From the NCBI RefSeq assembly GCF_037975245.1, contig NC_092568.1:40579631-40643630 (forward strand): 64,000 nt of DNA, given 5' to 3'. The stretch's first letter is position 1. The number at the start of each line of letters is the position of its first letter. The translations under genes and the position numbers were made by a program. Below, in pieces: positions 1 to 10,549 of this stretch. This stretch comes from Apostichopus japonicus. Its lineage: Eukaryota; Echinodermata; Holothuroidea; Aspidochirotida; Stichopodidae. The notes below the pieces were generated by a model. It made no database searches and was not told where the DNA came from. It was given only the letters and a program-made list of their open reading frames with translations.

Positions 1-134
1 GTTGAAACGTTCAGCAATACCAACCACCTTCTCTCACTGCAATTTACAGCAAAAATCCTTGGAATATTAAGTGTTCTGAAATTACTGCTGTAGCAAAATG
101 CAATATCACAAAATGTCTTTCAACGTAATCTTAC

Positions 135-374
135 CTTCGATAAGACCAGACTTGTTCATCTCTCCTTGTGGTTTATGGTTCAATAGTATATACTTTACGA
201 GGAAATTTCCTGTCTCTTCTCCTCCCAAAAGAGTAATGTGTATGACGTGTAACGTGGTATGATTCAAGCCAATAGCGCAAATTGCCACGGTTGGACTCTG
301 GTTTATTATATTTACATATGTATGGAAATCTATGCAAAATTTATGTTTAAAGGAAATACCAGGTGTTTCTGTAT
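135..374 (-). CDS. Exon-like fragment, gene unknown (copy 1)
   Basis: On the minus strand an open stretch of 240 nt lies between an AG acceptor (ATTGTCAG just before 374) and a strong donor (GAAG followed by GTAAGATT at 135). It starts with two bases of a codon and ends with one, so it would be an internal exon. The frame reads through about 79 residues without a stop, with two cysteines and a central run of beta-prone residues around SPTVAICAIGLNHTTLHV. I do not recognise the family; an Ig-like or other beta-sandwich exon is possible but unproven. A diverged copy with the same splice borders lies at 24913-25161, and similarity runs beyond the exon on both sides (about 78-390). No partner exon was found within the window. 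Confidence 0.4.
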
Positions 375-381
375 CTGACAA

Positions 382-739
382 TATTTAAGAATATTTTGCC
401 AAGTGGCAACACGAAGCAAATGGAAGTGGATATTTGTTTTCGTTTCTGCTTTTTTCCTTTTTTTCTACCTTGTTTCGAATTATATAAATAAATTATTCTG
501 TTGAGGAGAAGCGTGTCATGATGTAGAACTGGATATGATCAACTTTCGTAATTAATAAAGACTCTTTTCAGCAAAAATCCTTCGATTATTATCTGTCGGA
601 TACACGTGAACTCCCAAGCTCATGTTTTAGTTCGGTAATTTCGAGGCTTAACACACTGTCGATATGGAGCATAGTCGCGGTGAACACGAAGAATGCGTGG
701 CAAATACTATGAAGAAAATTACATAGGCTAAGACTGTAA
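382..739. other. Intergenic, nothing recognised
   Basis: AT-rich sequence with a T-rich run near 450-470. I see no coding, RNA or repeat signal. Confidence 0.5.
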
Positions 740-1338
740 GTGATCTTTAAAATGTTCTCTTTGATACGGTATCAAAGATTTCTCTCCAAAACTCAAAATG
801 ACAACCTTTTGGCACAAGAAACTGAGTTTCAAAAAAGAGAGTTAGATACCTTGAAACGAGAAGTTGCGGAAAATGCTAAACTCACTGATAACATTATCAT
901 ACAGCTCTCAGAGGAAATCAATAAATCCCCGCCTTACCAGAAAAAATCAACATATTGCTGCGAAAGTTGAAGATTTATATGTCAAATCTCGTCGTAGTAA
1001 CTTAGGATTCGTTGGTATTCCAGAGGGTCTGGCAAAGGATGAAAATACTGAGGCGTTTATGGAAAACTTTGTGAGTGAACATATGGGGATTTCATTGAAC
1101 ACTGGGTCAGAACAAAGAGCTCATCGAGTAGGCCCAACAGTTTCTCATGGGTCTGATTTTCATCGCCGTCCCAGACCAAGTTTTGTCCAGTTCCTGCGAT
1201 TCCGTGATAAGGAAGTTGTGAGGCTTGAGGCTCCTTAGAAACAATCAGCCGTAATTGAGCAGCCGGTTTATGTAAACGAAGATTTTACTCCAACTGTACC
1301 GGTAAAAAGACGGGCGCTAACCAATACCCTAAAGAATT
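740..1338 (+). pseudogene. Tx1/L1-type LINE ORF1 remnant
   Basis: The plus strand encodes a decayed L1-like ORF1 protein, an RNA-binding chaperone of non-LTR retrotransposons. A coiled-coil-like N-terminal part (about 740-930) is followed, after a frameshift near 920-930, by a part whose NLGFVGIPEGL and EQRAHRVGPT motifs match the RRM-like region of L1 ORF1 (Transposase_22 type). RPSFVQFLRFRDKE follows. A TAG at 1236-1238 breaks the frame, and the same frame continues with VYVNEDFTPTVPVKRRAL, the usual C-terminal piece, to a stop near 1338. Two lesions mean it is dead. It may belong with the Tx1/L1 ORF2 remains at 8990-11640, the gap being filled by the LTR element and other sequence; that link is inference. 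Confidence 0.75.
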
Positions 1339-1852
1339 AAGCGATCACGGGGTCACCGAGCTTGGCTAGCCTATGATAAGCTGAAGTATGTCAAAAATTT
1401 GTACGGTTCGTACTTTTTCACCTGTGGAATATATGGAATCGGGAGGGAAAACTAACATTACAACTCAGCCATCACGAAATCTTACCCCTATATCGGACTA
1501 GGTATCGCCACCACAACAAGACGCTACCACATAACGTACGAAAAATAGTAACACCATTGCGCGGAGTGTTTCATCGTTTTTGATACGAGCACAAATTCAC
1601 GCATGATGAGCCAAAATTCTGGCGTGTGTGGTTTATATTGGACACTAGTTGGTAACATACATTATGGATGATAAGGTATTTATGATCAGTATCTGCTTCT
1701 CTCTTTTCTCTGTTCAAATCTCTCTTTTCTTTTCGTAACCCTTCTGTACTTCATGTTTGTGTTTCTTTTTGCGTGCTATTTTATGTTTTGTGGTATTGCT
1801 TTGTTTTACTGCTCACATTATTAAAGATGAATGTATTATTTATTAGTATATA
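1339..1852 (+). other. Probable LINE inter-ORF remnant
   Basis: This stretch follows ORF1 and precedes the 5' LTR. It is pyrimidine-rich near 1690-1750 and has no open frame I can assign. The N-terminal part of the LINE endonuclease expected after ORF1 is not visible. Confidence 0.35.
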
Positions 1853-2345
1853 TGTAGCAAGTTTTATTTCCTTGCACCCACATCTCCGGAAGTCAAGAAC
1901 TTTCTTTGTGGCGGGTTGCCCCGTTGGGAAAATACTTTAATGGACTTGATGGATACACGCGTTATCTTAGCTTGGGACCCCCGCGACATGTGGATTATTT
2001 CCAGTAGCTTACCTACACAAGATACTTAATTACAGCTCATCGTAGCCTTGCACGGTTGCTGTTCGTAGGATAGTAAGCCTAGGCGCCCTACAGTACCACT
2101 ACTACTACTACTACTACTACTTCGCACCACATTCAAGTTTCAACCACGACTTGGCGTAAAGATTCTCACGCCACCGATCTAAGCTTGGACTGTGCAACGG
2201 TGCACCGTGTGTTTTTTGTGTACTGGAGGACCGGCCACTTTTCTCTTAATTTACCAAACGGACGCATCCGGAATATAAGATCAGTGATGAGTGATTTATA
2301 ACATCTGTATTAAATCTCTGATTTAGGGAATATATGCTCCAAAGT
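1853..2345 (+). repeat. 5' LTR of the Ty3-type element
   Basis: Begins TGTAGCAAG, shared with the 3' copy at 7548. The right edge is estimated, being placed just before the GTAGTGACCCCGACGTGAT stretch. It contains a short (CTA)n run at 2098-2121. Because the 3' LTR is cut after 66 bp, the two LTRs cannot be compared over their length. Confidence 0.6.
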
Positions 2346-2364
2346 AGTGACCCCGACGTGATTA
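2346..2364 (+). other. Likely primer binding site region
   Basis: GTGACCCCGACGTGAT follows the 5' LTR. This resembles the sequence downstream of LTRs in related metazoan Ty3 elements, where a tRNA 3' end primes minus-strand synthesis. The tRNA is not identified. Confidence 0.4.
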
Positions 2365-2699
2365 GTTCGTACCGATGTATATTCTTTTTATCTTGCGTAG
2401 ACGGCTATTTTCATTATGATGTAATTCAGCGGTTGTAAACAGTAGGCAGTAGGCCTATAGCATTATCAGCCAACTAGCCTAGACCTGTTGGCATGTAATT
2501 TCGTGTATCGCTCGCGACAGCTTATCCATACGGTCTACATTGACCCAGTCTTTTGCAGTGGCCGATCAATCGCGGTTGGTTTATTATTTGTCTTCACTAT
2601 AAACTTTTCATAGACAGGTCTCCTTTGCTCGTTTACCGATACACATGTCTCGTAGTGGATCACCACGCATTAATTTTCTGTTTGTAACTGATTGAAGGG

Positions 2700-3324
2700 C
2701 ATATTCAATCGATTGCTATCGTAGGCCTGAAGGACCTGTACTTAGCATAGACTTTGTCATTAGAAGAGAAGCCACTGTTGCAGACTTGCTCCCGCATGCA
2801 ATAGATCAGCTACGTTGCTATCCTGCCAACGAGTGGGTCATTCTTCGCTTCGCTGCAGGCATTAACGGCCGTACGGAATTCATCAGCAATTCTTCAGGTC
2901 AGCGAGTTCTCCGTCGATCTTCAGTTACTGCTTCTCGGCTAATGCCACGTCTCCAACATTTTAAGGACGCTGTTCAATGAGAGCACCCACGCATTATTGT
3001 TGCCTTTATTACTATTCCTTCAGCCTCCCTTGTTAAGTTCAAGGAAAGTAGGCATCTGTCTTCGCCAATACTCACTTCTGAACAACTCAAGGCCTGTCAA
3101 CACGATCTAGACAATCACTTGGACGCAGTCAACGTATTCATTTGCCGTTTCAATGATCAACTGCAAGCAGGTTCTCCACTCCGCACAGTGTATTGGCACA
3201 CCTTTATTCGACGCCTCAGCAAACGTCGGAATCGTTCTGGGACTATTTCCCGTAGTATTCCCCGTAATACGTTGACTTCTTTGTATGATGGCCTTCTCGC
3301 AGTTTCATCGTTGAAGCAACGCTG
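2700..3324 (+). pseudogene. SGNH/GDSL-hydrolase-like frame upstream of gag
   Basis: One frame stays open from about 2700 to 3324 apart from a single TGA at 2978-2980. It shows a pattern typical of SGNH hydrolases: ATVADLLPHAIDQL, then a hydrophobic strand ending AAGIN (like the block III G-x-N), then AFITIPSASLVKF, then WHTFIRR, and near the end TLYDGLLA. The last looks like the block V D-x-x-H motif with the histidine replaced by leucine. The block I serine region is not visible. SGNH esterases are known in some CR1-like LINEs; one ahead of gag in a Ty3 element is less usual. In this copy the frame is dead (nonsense codon, lost histidine). The assignment rests on motif order only. Confidence 0.5.
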
Positions 3325-3507
3325 ATTCCTGGAGTTGTTCAAAGCATTGTTGAGTTACTTGGAGACTTAGGTCGGTGTATTAATTATTGTACCTTTAACT
3401 CTTGATTTGTGTCATTAGCATTTCATTGTTTACTTTAAGTGTACTGGGTACTGACGTGTTGTGTATATTTCCATGATTTTGTAGCACGTACTATCCTCAT
3501 CTACACC

Positions 3508-4393
3508 ATGACTGACCCCGATGAGCAAATGCCTACTCGGACTTCAGCGTCTCGTACACCTGGTCCAGAGCAGGAACCTGAAGTCTCTGCTGTTCACCTA
3601 CGGTTCCCTCCGTTCTACTCTAATGACCCGGCATTATGGTTTGGCCAAGTGGAATATCTCTTCCAAACTCGCGGAATTAAGACGCAGAAACAGAAATTCG
3701 CCCACAATGTCTCCACCCTACAGCCTGACGTAGCACAGGAGGTTCGTGATATCCTCCTGGATCCGCCCGCAAAGACCCCCTATGAGTTTTTAAAAGGAGA
3801 ACTCATCCGTCGAACATAGGAATTGGAACAAAAACGCCTTCGTCAGCTACTAATCAGCAAAGAGCTAGGGGAAAGGAAACCCACACAACTACTTCGGCGA
3901 ATGCGACACCTCCTTGCCGATCGTAAATTAGAGGGCAGCATTTTGCGCCAGCTATTCTTTCAGAGACTTCCCACCAATGTACAGTTAATCCTCGCACCTA
4001 GTAGTGACGCCATGGACATCGGCGGTCTCTTGGCTCTCGCCGACAAAATCACGGAAGTAGCCCCGCCCACACCATCTGTGTCAGCTGTCATGCCTTCACC
4101 GCCTGCTGCGGCTTCTACATATTCTGAAGACCTCAAAAGCCTAGTTGCCAAGCTAACCCTCCAAGTGCAACACCTTCACAGACAAAGTGGACGCTCTACA
4201 AACTACACCCTCCCGCAGTCGCCCTCGTTTCTCTAGTCGTCTAAGACAAGCATCTAGTTCGTCCTCCCGCCAACGGTCCGACATTTTTAGGTATAATCGG
4301 AAACACTGTGACAAGGCCCAGAGGTGTACCAAGCCTTGCAGCTGTACCTCCTACACCACTTCCGACCGTCCAAAAGATACAGCAAGCAACTAG
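3508..4393 (+). pseudogene. gag remnant
   Basis: The frame starts at ATGACTGACCCCGATGAG and encodes a capsid-like region with VHLRFPPFYSNDPALWFGQV, a hallmark of metazoan Ty3 gag (W-F near the start of capsid), followed by helical segments with ADRKLEGSILRQLFF and LALADKITEV. A TAG at 3817-3819 interrupts the same frame. The first frame ends at 4234-4236, and the zinc-knuckle-like part (DIFRYNRKHCDKAQRC, then CTKPCSC) is in the next frame up to 4393, which implies a frameshift near 4190-4230. Gag would form the retroelement particle and bind its RNA. Not functional here. Confidence 0.8.
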
Positions 4394-4439
4394 CGACGAC
4401 GATTCTGCCAGGCCGACACTCTAATAGTCGTCTATTTTA

Positions 4440-5730
4440 TGTCACGGATAAGTCTACTGGTACACGTTGTTAAATAGATACAGGTGCTGATGTTAGTGTC
4501 TTTCCAGCTTCACTTGAAGATAAGGCAAATTCTGTTTGGTTTCAGTTACGTGCGGCTAACAAAACGGCTATCAACACTTATTTTGAGTTGTCATTAATTC
4601 TAGATAATGGTTTACGGCGTGCATTTAGATGGATATTTCTCAAGGATGATGTTTTATCTGCTCTCTTAGGTGCTGATTTCCTGGGGTATTATTCTTTACT
4701 AGTGTACGTTAATAATCGTCGACTGATAGATACGCATACGTCTTTGAGTATCTCTGGTATTCGGTCTTCTATCGCGTCTTCACACCTTACCTTTAGTGTA
4801 GCAGCTCAATCTTCAAGTTACCACAAGCTACTCAGTCAGTATCCCGCACTTTCCAACCCAACCCGCAAGGACACAACTGCAAAGCATTCCATCACCCGTC
4901 ACATAGTTACCAAGGGTCCAGCTGTATTTGCTCGTCCACGTCGCTTAGCTCCTGACCGCTTGCAGATTGCAAAGAATGAATTTGAACACATGCTCCAACT
5001 CGGCATCATTCGTCCGTCCAAGAGCTTGTGGTCTTCTCCTTTACATATGGTCCCCAAGAAGTCTGGCGATTGGCAGCCTTGTGGGCATTACAAAGCGTTA
5101 AACAACGCTACGGTTCCTGACAGGTATCCCATCCCTCACATTTACGATTTTACCGGCACACTCCATGGCAAACAAGTCTTTTGCATGATCGATCTTGTAC
5201 GAGCATACCATCCTATTCCAGTAGAGCCTGCGGATATTCCTAAGACAGCCATTAAGACACCATTTGGACTCTTGGATTTTGTCAAAAACGCAGCACAAAC
5301 ATTTCAGCGTTTTATCGTCAAAGTGGTTTGTCGTTGTCTACGCTTATCTCGACGACCTTCTCATTGCTAGTTCCAACTTCGAGGAGCATGTTCACCATCT
5401 TCGTCAACTTTTTAAACGGTTGGACGATTACGGCATTGTTCTGAACCCTAGTAAGTGTCAATTTGGTGTATCCTCTCTTGATTCATTTGGTCATCGATTA
5501 GACTCCCATGGTATTAGTTCTTTGCCGAAGAAAGTTCGTGCTGTTCAGGATTTCCCTCCCCCACAGTCACTTACTCAGTTGAGAGCATTTTGAGGTTTGG
5601 CAAATTTTTATAGGAGATTTATTCCTCATTGTGATGAATTCATGCAACCCTTGGCGGATTTGTTATCCACTGAGGCCAAGGACAAGCCTATCGATTTGAC
5701 AGAAGCTTAGGTTGCCTCTTTTGATCGCAT
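4440..5730 (+). pseudogene. pol remnant: protease and reverse transcriptase
   Basis: Retropepsin: [11 protein letters not shown] at about 4477-4510 is the DTG active site. RT follows in the same frame: [21 protein letters not shown] near 5000, then [11 protein letters not shown] near 5180, which carries the first catalytic aspartate. Near 5280 the frame shifts by one, and the YLDD box is read in the next frame near 5345-5356, followed by NPSKCQFGVSS. A TGA near 5593 (in RAF*GLANFYRRFI) and a TAG near 5708 add further breaks. The enzyme would copy element RNA into cDNA; it is inactive here. Confidence 0.85.
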
Positions 5731-5787
5731 CAAATCCTCTCTCGCTGACGTTACATTATTGCACCATCCTACTCAACAAGCTGATAT

Positions 5788-7489
5788 ATGTCTCTGGTCG
5801 ATGCTTCTGATTTTGCTGTTGGTGGGGTTTTACAGCAGTGGATCAATGGTAGTTGGCATCCTCTTTCCTTCTTTTCAAACCGCTTACAGAAAGCTGAATC
5901 AAACTATAGTGCTTTTGGTCGCCAACTCTTGGCCGTCTATATGAGCGTTCGTTATTTTCGACACATGCTAGAGGGTCGAGTTTTCACCCTATACAAAGAC
6001 CACAAACCACTCACCTTCGCGTTTGTCTTCAAGCCTGACCGCTACTCTCCACGAAAAATTCGTCATCTTGATTACATTTCGCAGTACACAACGGATATTC
6101 GCCACATCTCTGGACGAGATAATGTTGTAGCCGATTCTCTATCTCGCAATGTATTCGGTCTAACCACATCTCCAGTAAATTTTGCAGCAATGGCCTCTGC
6201 TAAACAATGTGACGAGAAGCTTCGCACGCTACGGAACTCGTCTATATTAAACCTCAAGGATAAACCGCCATCCACTTCAGAAGGCACAATTGTATATGAT
6301 TTCTCAACCGGCACAGCCAGACCTTATGTGCCACAGCAATTTCGACGTGCTATTTTTGACTCGCTACACTCGCTGTCACATCCTGGTATCAGAGCGACTC
6401 AGCGTTTAATTACTCAACGCTATATTTGGCCCAGCATCAACAAAGATGTTAGAGATTGGTGTAGATCATGCCTAACATGTCAACAGATTAAGGTACAGCG
6501 CCATACCATGGCACCGGTTGGTCCTTTTCCCGCTACAAAAGCACGTTTCCAGTACATCCATATGGACATCGTTGGCCCGTAGCCACCTTCCGATGGAAAA
6601 TCCTACCTCTTGGCATTCATTAATAGATTTACTAGATGGCCCGAAGCTGTACCAATCCCTGACATCACTGCCCAAACAGCAGCGAAATCTTTCGTTAAAC
6701 GATGGATCCCTATTTTTGGTGTTCCATCTATCATCACAACCGATCGGGGTGCTCAATTTGAGTCAGCACTTTTCAGACAACTTACTCAACTTCTAGGAGC
6801 TCAACGCATTCGTACCACAGCCTACCACCCTGTAGCCAATGGGCTGGTGGAGCTTTTTCATCGGCAGCTCAAAGCAGCAATCGAAGCCACCGATCACACC
6901 CATTGGACAGAGGCACTCCCGTTGGTCCTTTTATGAATCCGAACGTCTTTCAAACAAGATCTTCAATGTTCAGTCGCGGAAATGGTTTTCGGCACCACCC
7001 TTACCTTGCCCAACGATTTTGTTTCATCTTTAGCCTCAGATACGATACTTGATCCATCCGCCCTCGCTTAGCGTCTCCAGCAACTTCTGGCAAAGCTTCG
7101 CCCAGCCTTGACACGACCGTCTTCGCGTTCCACACACATTCGTAAAGATTTGGCCAAGTGCATACATGTCTGAGCCCGTACTGACGCTCTACGCAAGCCT
7201 TTGCAACCGCATTACCATGGTCCTTACATGGTCACTGATCGCCATGACAAGTTTTTCACTGTTTATATGCGGGGCAGAAAAGAAACCATCAACATCGACA
7301 GGCTCAAGCCTACTTGCTGATTTCACAGATCAGCAGGCATCACGACCGGAACCTAAGCGGAACGACAACCTGGTTACGACTCCTTCTGCTCCGCTAGTCC
7401 GATCAGCTACTCAACCAACTCGCACAACACGGTCGGGTCGTCATGTTCACTGGCCGCGATGTTACGTCCAGACTATTTCCATTCGTTAA
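5788..7489 (+). pseudogene. pol remnant: RNase H and integrase
   Basis: RNase H begins with DASDFAVGGVL near 5797 and runs through DHKPLTFAF and DNVVADSLSRN. Integrase follows with an HHCC zinc domain (LHSLSHPG ... CRSCLTCQQ, near 6370-6485). The catalytic triad is intact as residues: D at 6565-6567, D at 6742-6744 in TTDRGAQF, and E at 6850-6852, the last two separated by exactly 35 residues (DD35E). Stops at 6580-6582 (TAG) and near 6934 (TGA), with more near the C-terminus, break the protein. INIDRLKP near 7290 is the usual C-terminal tail of Ty3 integrases. Confidence 0.88.
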
Positions 7490-7547
7490 GCTTGTTTTCT
7501 TTTTCATCGATTGCTTTCCATTTCAACCAATCTAGGGGGAAGCTAGC

Positions 7548-7613
7548 TGTAGCAAGTTTTATATCCTTGCACCCTCATCTCCGGAAGTCATGAACTTTCT
7601 TTGTGACGGGTTG
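7548..7613 (+). repeat. 3' LTR, truncated after 66 bp
   Basis: Matches 1853-1918 with about five differences. After CGGGTTG the two copies diverge completely, so the rest of the 3' LTR was deleted or replaced. Confidence 0.8.
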
Positions 7614-7659
7614 TAGTTCATCGGGGCAGGCTTCAAAAGGTGCTTAAAAAACGAGTTTA

Positions 7660-8335
7660 GTTTCACATATTTAGTACCAAGGTTTGGTGGTTGGAAGTTG
7701 TAGAAGGATATCCTGGGAACATTTTTCGCGATGTTGCATGATTAGAGAGGTGTTATTTTTTGAGTAAACAACAAACAAATGACGTCACTCTTATATGGTT
7801 TACGACAATACAACAAAGCAGTTCCTTGTCAAAGCAACATTAAAAAGGCATTTAAATGCTCTTGCACTTATTAGAACCTAGATGATTTTGTTGACAGTTA
7901 TAGAGGGATGTCCTGAGATTATTTTAGGAGTTGTTGGATGCTTAAGGAGATGTTATCTTACGTGTAAACAACAAATGACCTCACTACTAAGTGTGGGCTA
8001 AATTGAAAATCAGCAACGACTATTCACAGTTACATGATAATAGATTTTAAATGTTACTAAACCTATTTAGAACCAATGTTTGTTGGTTGAATGTTGTAAA
8101 GAAATGTCTTAAGAATACTTGGAGAGTTTTTATGCTAAAAGACGTAATACTTTATGAGTAAACAATAAACATATGACGTCACTGTTACAGCGACATGGAA
8201 ACGACATAATTTAAATGTTCTTGCACCTATTTAAAAACAGGGTGTGTTGGTTGAAAGTAATAGTTGGATATCAAAATAATATTTAAAGAGTTCTTGGGTG
8301 CTAGGAGAGGTTGTTTTCCTTAATTTTCGGTGAAA
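7660..8335. repeat. Diverged tandem repeat, unit about 160-200 bp, four copies
   Basis: Units begin near 7668, 7870, 8067 and 8229, each with TATTTAGAACC-like start, GTTGGTTGAAAGTTGTA, a GGATATCCTGAGA-like word and, in the first three, GAGTAAACAACAAA followed by ATGACGTCACT or ATGACCTCACT. Two of the copies carry a perfect TGACGTCA octamer (7780-7787, 8174-8181). The fourth is partial. Copies differ by many substitutions and small indels. I do not recognise the family. Confidence 0.7.
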
Positions 8336-8346
8336 TTTCTTATAAA

Positions 8347-8985
8347 TTAGAAAGGTTTTAAAGCCGCCATATATGTAGTAAATCGGTGGTTTTGTGGTCT
8401 TTGTTTAACACAAGACAAGACATTGCGATGTTCAGCTCCAATGCTAAGAATGTTTGCATATAGGCTAGTATAACGTTTACATCGGACAGTTCTGCGAAGC
8501 CTAAGCTTCTCGATAATACATTCTGCTGTGACATCGATTCCGCCAAGTTTCATCTTTCGGTGTTCCGAATATTTTTCAAGTTTCCTTTTACTGTAAAGTT
8601 GATCACTGAATTTTATTTTAGCGATTTCGAAGAACAGTTTATGAACTGTGATTTGAGTGTGAGAGTGTAGCATGTGCAACACTATGTACGTATACCAACT
8701 GGGCATGGTAGGCTGTATACGTTCGCGATATCTACGTGATATATAGTAGGCAATCACCTGTGTGTGTACACACGAGAGTGTACTTGCTGGGAAAACAGGA
8801 GTGCTAACTTCAAGTCGCTCGTTTAGCATATTTGCCTGCACTACGTCAATCACCAAATTGATGCGTTCGAAAAACGGTGCTTGGTGAGAAACTGGTGAAT
8901 TTGAAAACCAGATTTCTACAAGAATGGGGACAATTTTCAAATGGTTAGAAAGACAAAAATAAGAACTACAAGGACAATGTAACAA
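8347..8985 (-). CDS. Unexplained 212-codon open frame
   Basis: A stop-free minus-strand frame of 212 codons, long for sequence of this AT content. The upstream end has no ATG in good context near 8985, so it could be part of an exon or transposon frame. The product would be basic in its C-terminal half (KRKLEKYSEHRKMKLGG, then EKLRLRRTVRCKRY) with scattered cysteines and histidines. I see no signal peptide, membrane span or known catalytic motif. It lies between the tandem repeat and the Tx1/L1 endonuclease fragment. It could be a chance frame, a decayed transposon gene or a host exon; no function is proposed. Confidence 0.25.
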   Translation of the reverse strand: MLHCPCSSYFCLSNHLKIVPILVEIWFSNSPVSHQAPFFERINLVIDVVQANMLNERLEVSTPVFPASTLSCVHTQVIAYYISRRYRERIQPTMPSWYTYIVLHMLHSHTQITVHKLFFEIAKIKFSDQLYSKRKLEKYSEHRKMKLGGIDVTAECIIEKLRLRRTVRCKRYTSLYANILSIGAEHRNVLSCVKQRPQNHRFTTYMAALKPF

Positions 8986-8989
8986 AATC

Positions 8990-9596
8990 TTCCACCAGAT
9001 AATTATTTTAAACGAGATGGGTGGAATGTTAAATGTTCCTTGTGGAGACTGGGATTGCGTTCTTGACCCAGGTGTTGATTGTAAGGCTATCTTAACAATA
9101 GTAACCCAAGGGCTCGGAATGATATTTTGGAGTACACATGACCTGTCAAATGTTTATCAAGTACTGTATGGTAACAAAGAGCATTCACTTGGAGGGTGTC
9201 TAATCCTTTTAAGCAGGCCAGGTTGGATTATTTTCTCGTGTCATGATGACTTGCTCTCATTTGACAGTTTACCCGGTTTACAGGTCGGATCACTCTATTA
9301 CTACAATTGAGCTTAAATTGATTGTACAATCTCCGGGTAATTCTTATTGGAAGTTTCATACATCCCTTTTAAAGGATAGTGGTTTTGTTGATTCACTGAA
9401 GAATGTCATTGTGGATACTATTTCAGAATATGCACTAATACCATATAATAGAGAGTATGTTGTTACGTTGGAATGCGAGAGGTCTCGATAACTAATTTTT
9501 AACGAGACACAAGCCTGGGTTCGCTTCCGTAAGGAACACAGACAAATTGACAAGTCTAGAGATTTTAAATGAGAACGTAAACTATATTGAACAATG
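8990..9596 (+). pseudogene. Tx1/L1 LINE ORF2: endonuclease C-terminal part
   Basis: Encodes the end of an APE-type endonuclease and the start of the linker. GDWDCVLDPGVDCKA near 9046-9090 matches the GDFNCVLDP..D motif of L1/Tx1 endonucleases. After a frameshift near 9290, SDHSITTIELKL carries the SDH catalytic motif, and GNSYWKFHTSLLKDSGFV is the usual linker start. ENVNYIEQ reads up to the junction with an inserted element at 9597. The N-terminal endonuclease half is missing. Inactive. Confidence 0.8.
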
Positions 9597-10549
9597 GATT
9601 TCGAACCAACAACAACAAGTGGTAATTACAAATATATAGAAAATTACTCACAAACTCAACAAGATAGGATACACTTTAAAACACGCTGGTCTCTTCCAAC
9701 GGCGATATCCCTCAGCGGCCACGACCTTGATGACGACGATTCTCGGTCCGTTGTACTGCGAAATTCACTGGTCCTCAACGAAGTTTCTCGCGATCCCAGA
9801 AACAGCAGTCACCTTCTTTCCGGCGATGCTCCAAAATAGAAGACGGACTTCCAGCCACAATAGAGTGAAGCACAAGTCGAACTTCTCGCCGACTAAATAT
9901 TACCAGAGTCAGTCCAAAATCAGCTTTATAGCCACCAACTCCTGGCGTAACGAACTTCCTCAACGGAGACAGAAATTCTTCACCTTCTCCGCAATAACGA
10001 CTGAAAACTGTAGTATCACAGTAAAGTCCTCTTCAAACTTCTGAATGGGAGTGTAGAATCAATCTTGGTATCGATATCTCAATCCTTCAGAAACTACTGG
10101 TAGTTGAGCACTGACGATATATAGTAGAATGATATAATATGTGTCGTCGCTTGTATTCGTACAGAAACTGAGAAACTCTCCGATCTGGGCGGGCTTTTAT
10201 ACTATTCGCCATGTCAAGAATCATCTAGATCTTTCTCGATACACCTGACCCAGTTTCTCTATTCTTGGAAGTCCTTTGCATATCTCGCGTACGTTCCAGA
10301 GAATCCACGAAAATGTGTGCACACCGCAACGGGTCTTCACGTAAACCGACGTTAACCCGAGACCAGCGCGTCATCATAAGGAATATACCAGAACAATCGT
10401 GTATTATAACATTGTGACACGGTAAACCGACCTAATTTCTCAAATACTGATTTATCACGTAGGCAATTTCAATTACTCTCCACATTATAACATTAGGTTT
10501 CTCACTAGCAGTGACTAGCGTTAGGTTACAATGGGCCCTCGTAACAATG
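9597..10549 (-). mobile_element. Solo-LTR-like insertion in the LINE linker
   Basis: The LINE frame is continuous if 9597-10542 plus one copy of AACAATG is removed: NYIEQ before, C-E-L-G after. AACAATG at 9590-9596 recurs at 10543-10549 as a target duplication (5 to 7 bp). Read on the minus strand the insert begins near ACGAGGGCCC and has a TATA-like box AGTATAAAAGCCCGCC near 10190-10205, as expected for the promoter of an LTR. No coding region is present. The edge near 9597 reads GGTTCGAAATCC on the minus strand, which resembles a tRNA T-arm or primer site. The GC content is higher than in the host LINE. Confidence 0.6.

Larger units (their letters stand above)
1853..7613 (+). mobile_element. 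Ty3/gypsy-type LTR retrotransposon, degraded
   Basis: A nearly full-length element, about 5.76 kb. The first 66 bases (TGTAGCAAGTTTTAT... at 1853) recur at 7548-7613 with few differences, defining the 5' LTR start and a truncated 3' LTR. Internal order is LTR, tRNA-binding-site-like region, SGNH-like frame, gag, protease, RT, RNase H, integrase, which is the Ty3 order (integrase after RNase H). A purine tract (CTAGGGGGAAG) lies just ahead of the 3' LTR. Several in-frame stops and two frameshifts in pol show that it cannot move alone. It sits near or inside Tx1/L1 LINE remains. Clade assignment (Mag-like is my impression) needs a tree. Confidence 0.9.

Noticed and set aside
9597-9609. tRNA gene suggested by GGTTCGAAATCC on the minus strand
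   Set aside because: Only a T-arm-like word; no A box, anticodon arm or acceptor stem at the right distance. More likely an LTR or primer-site feature.
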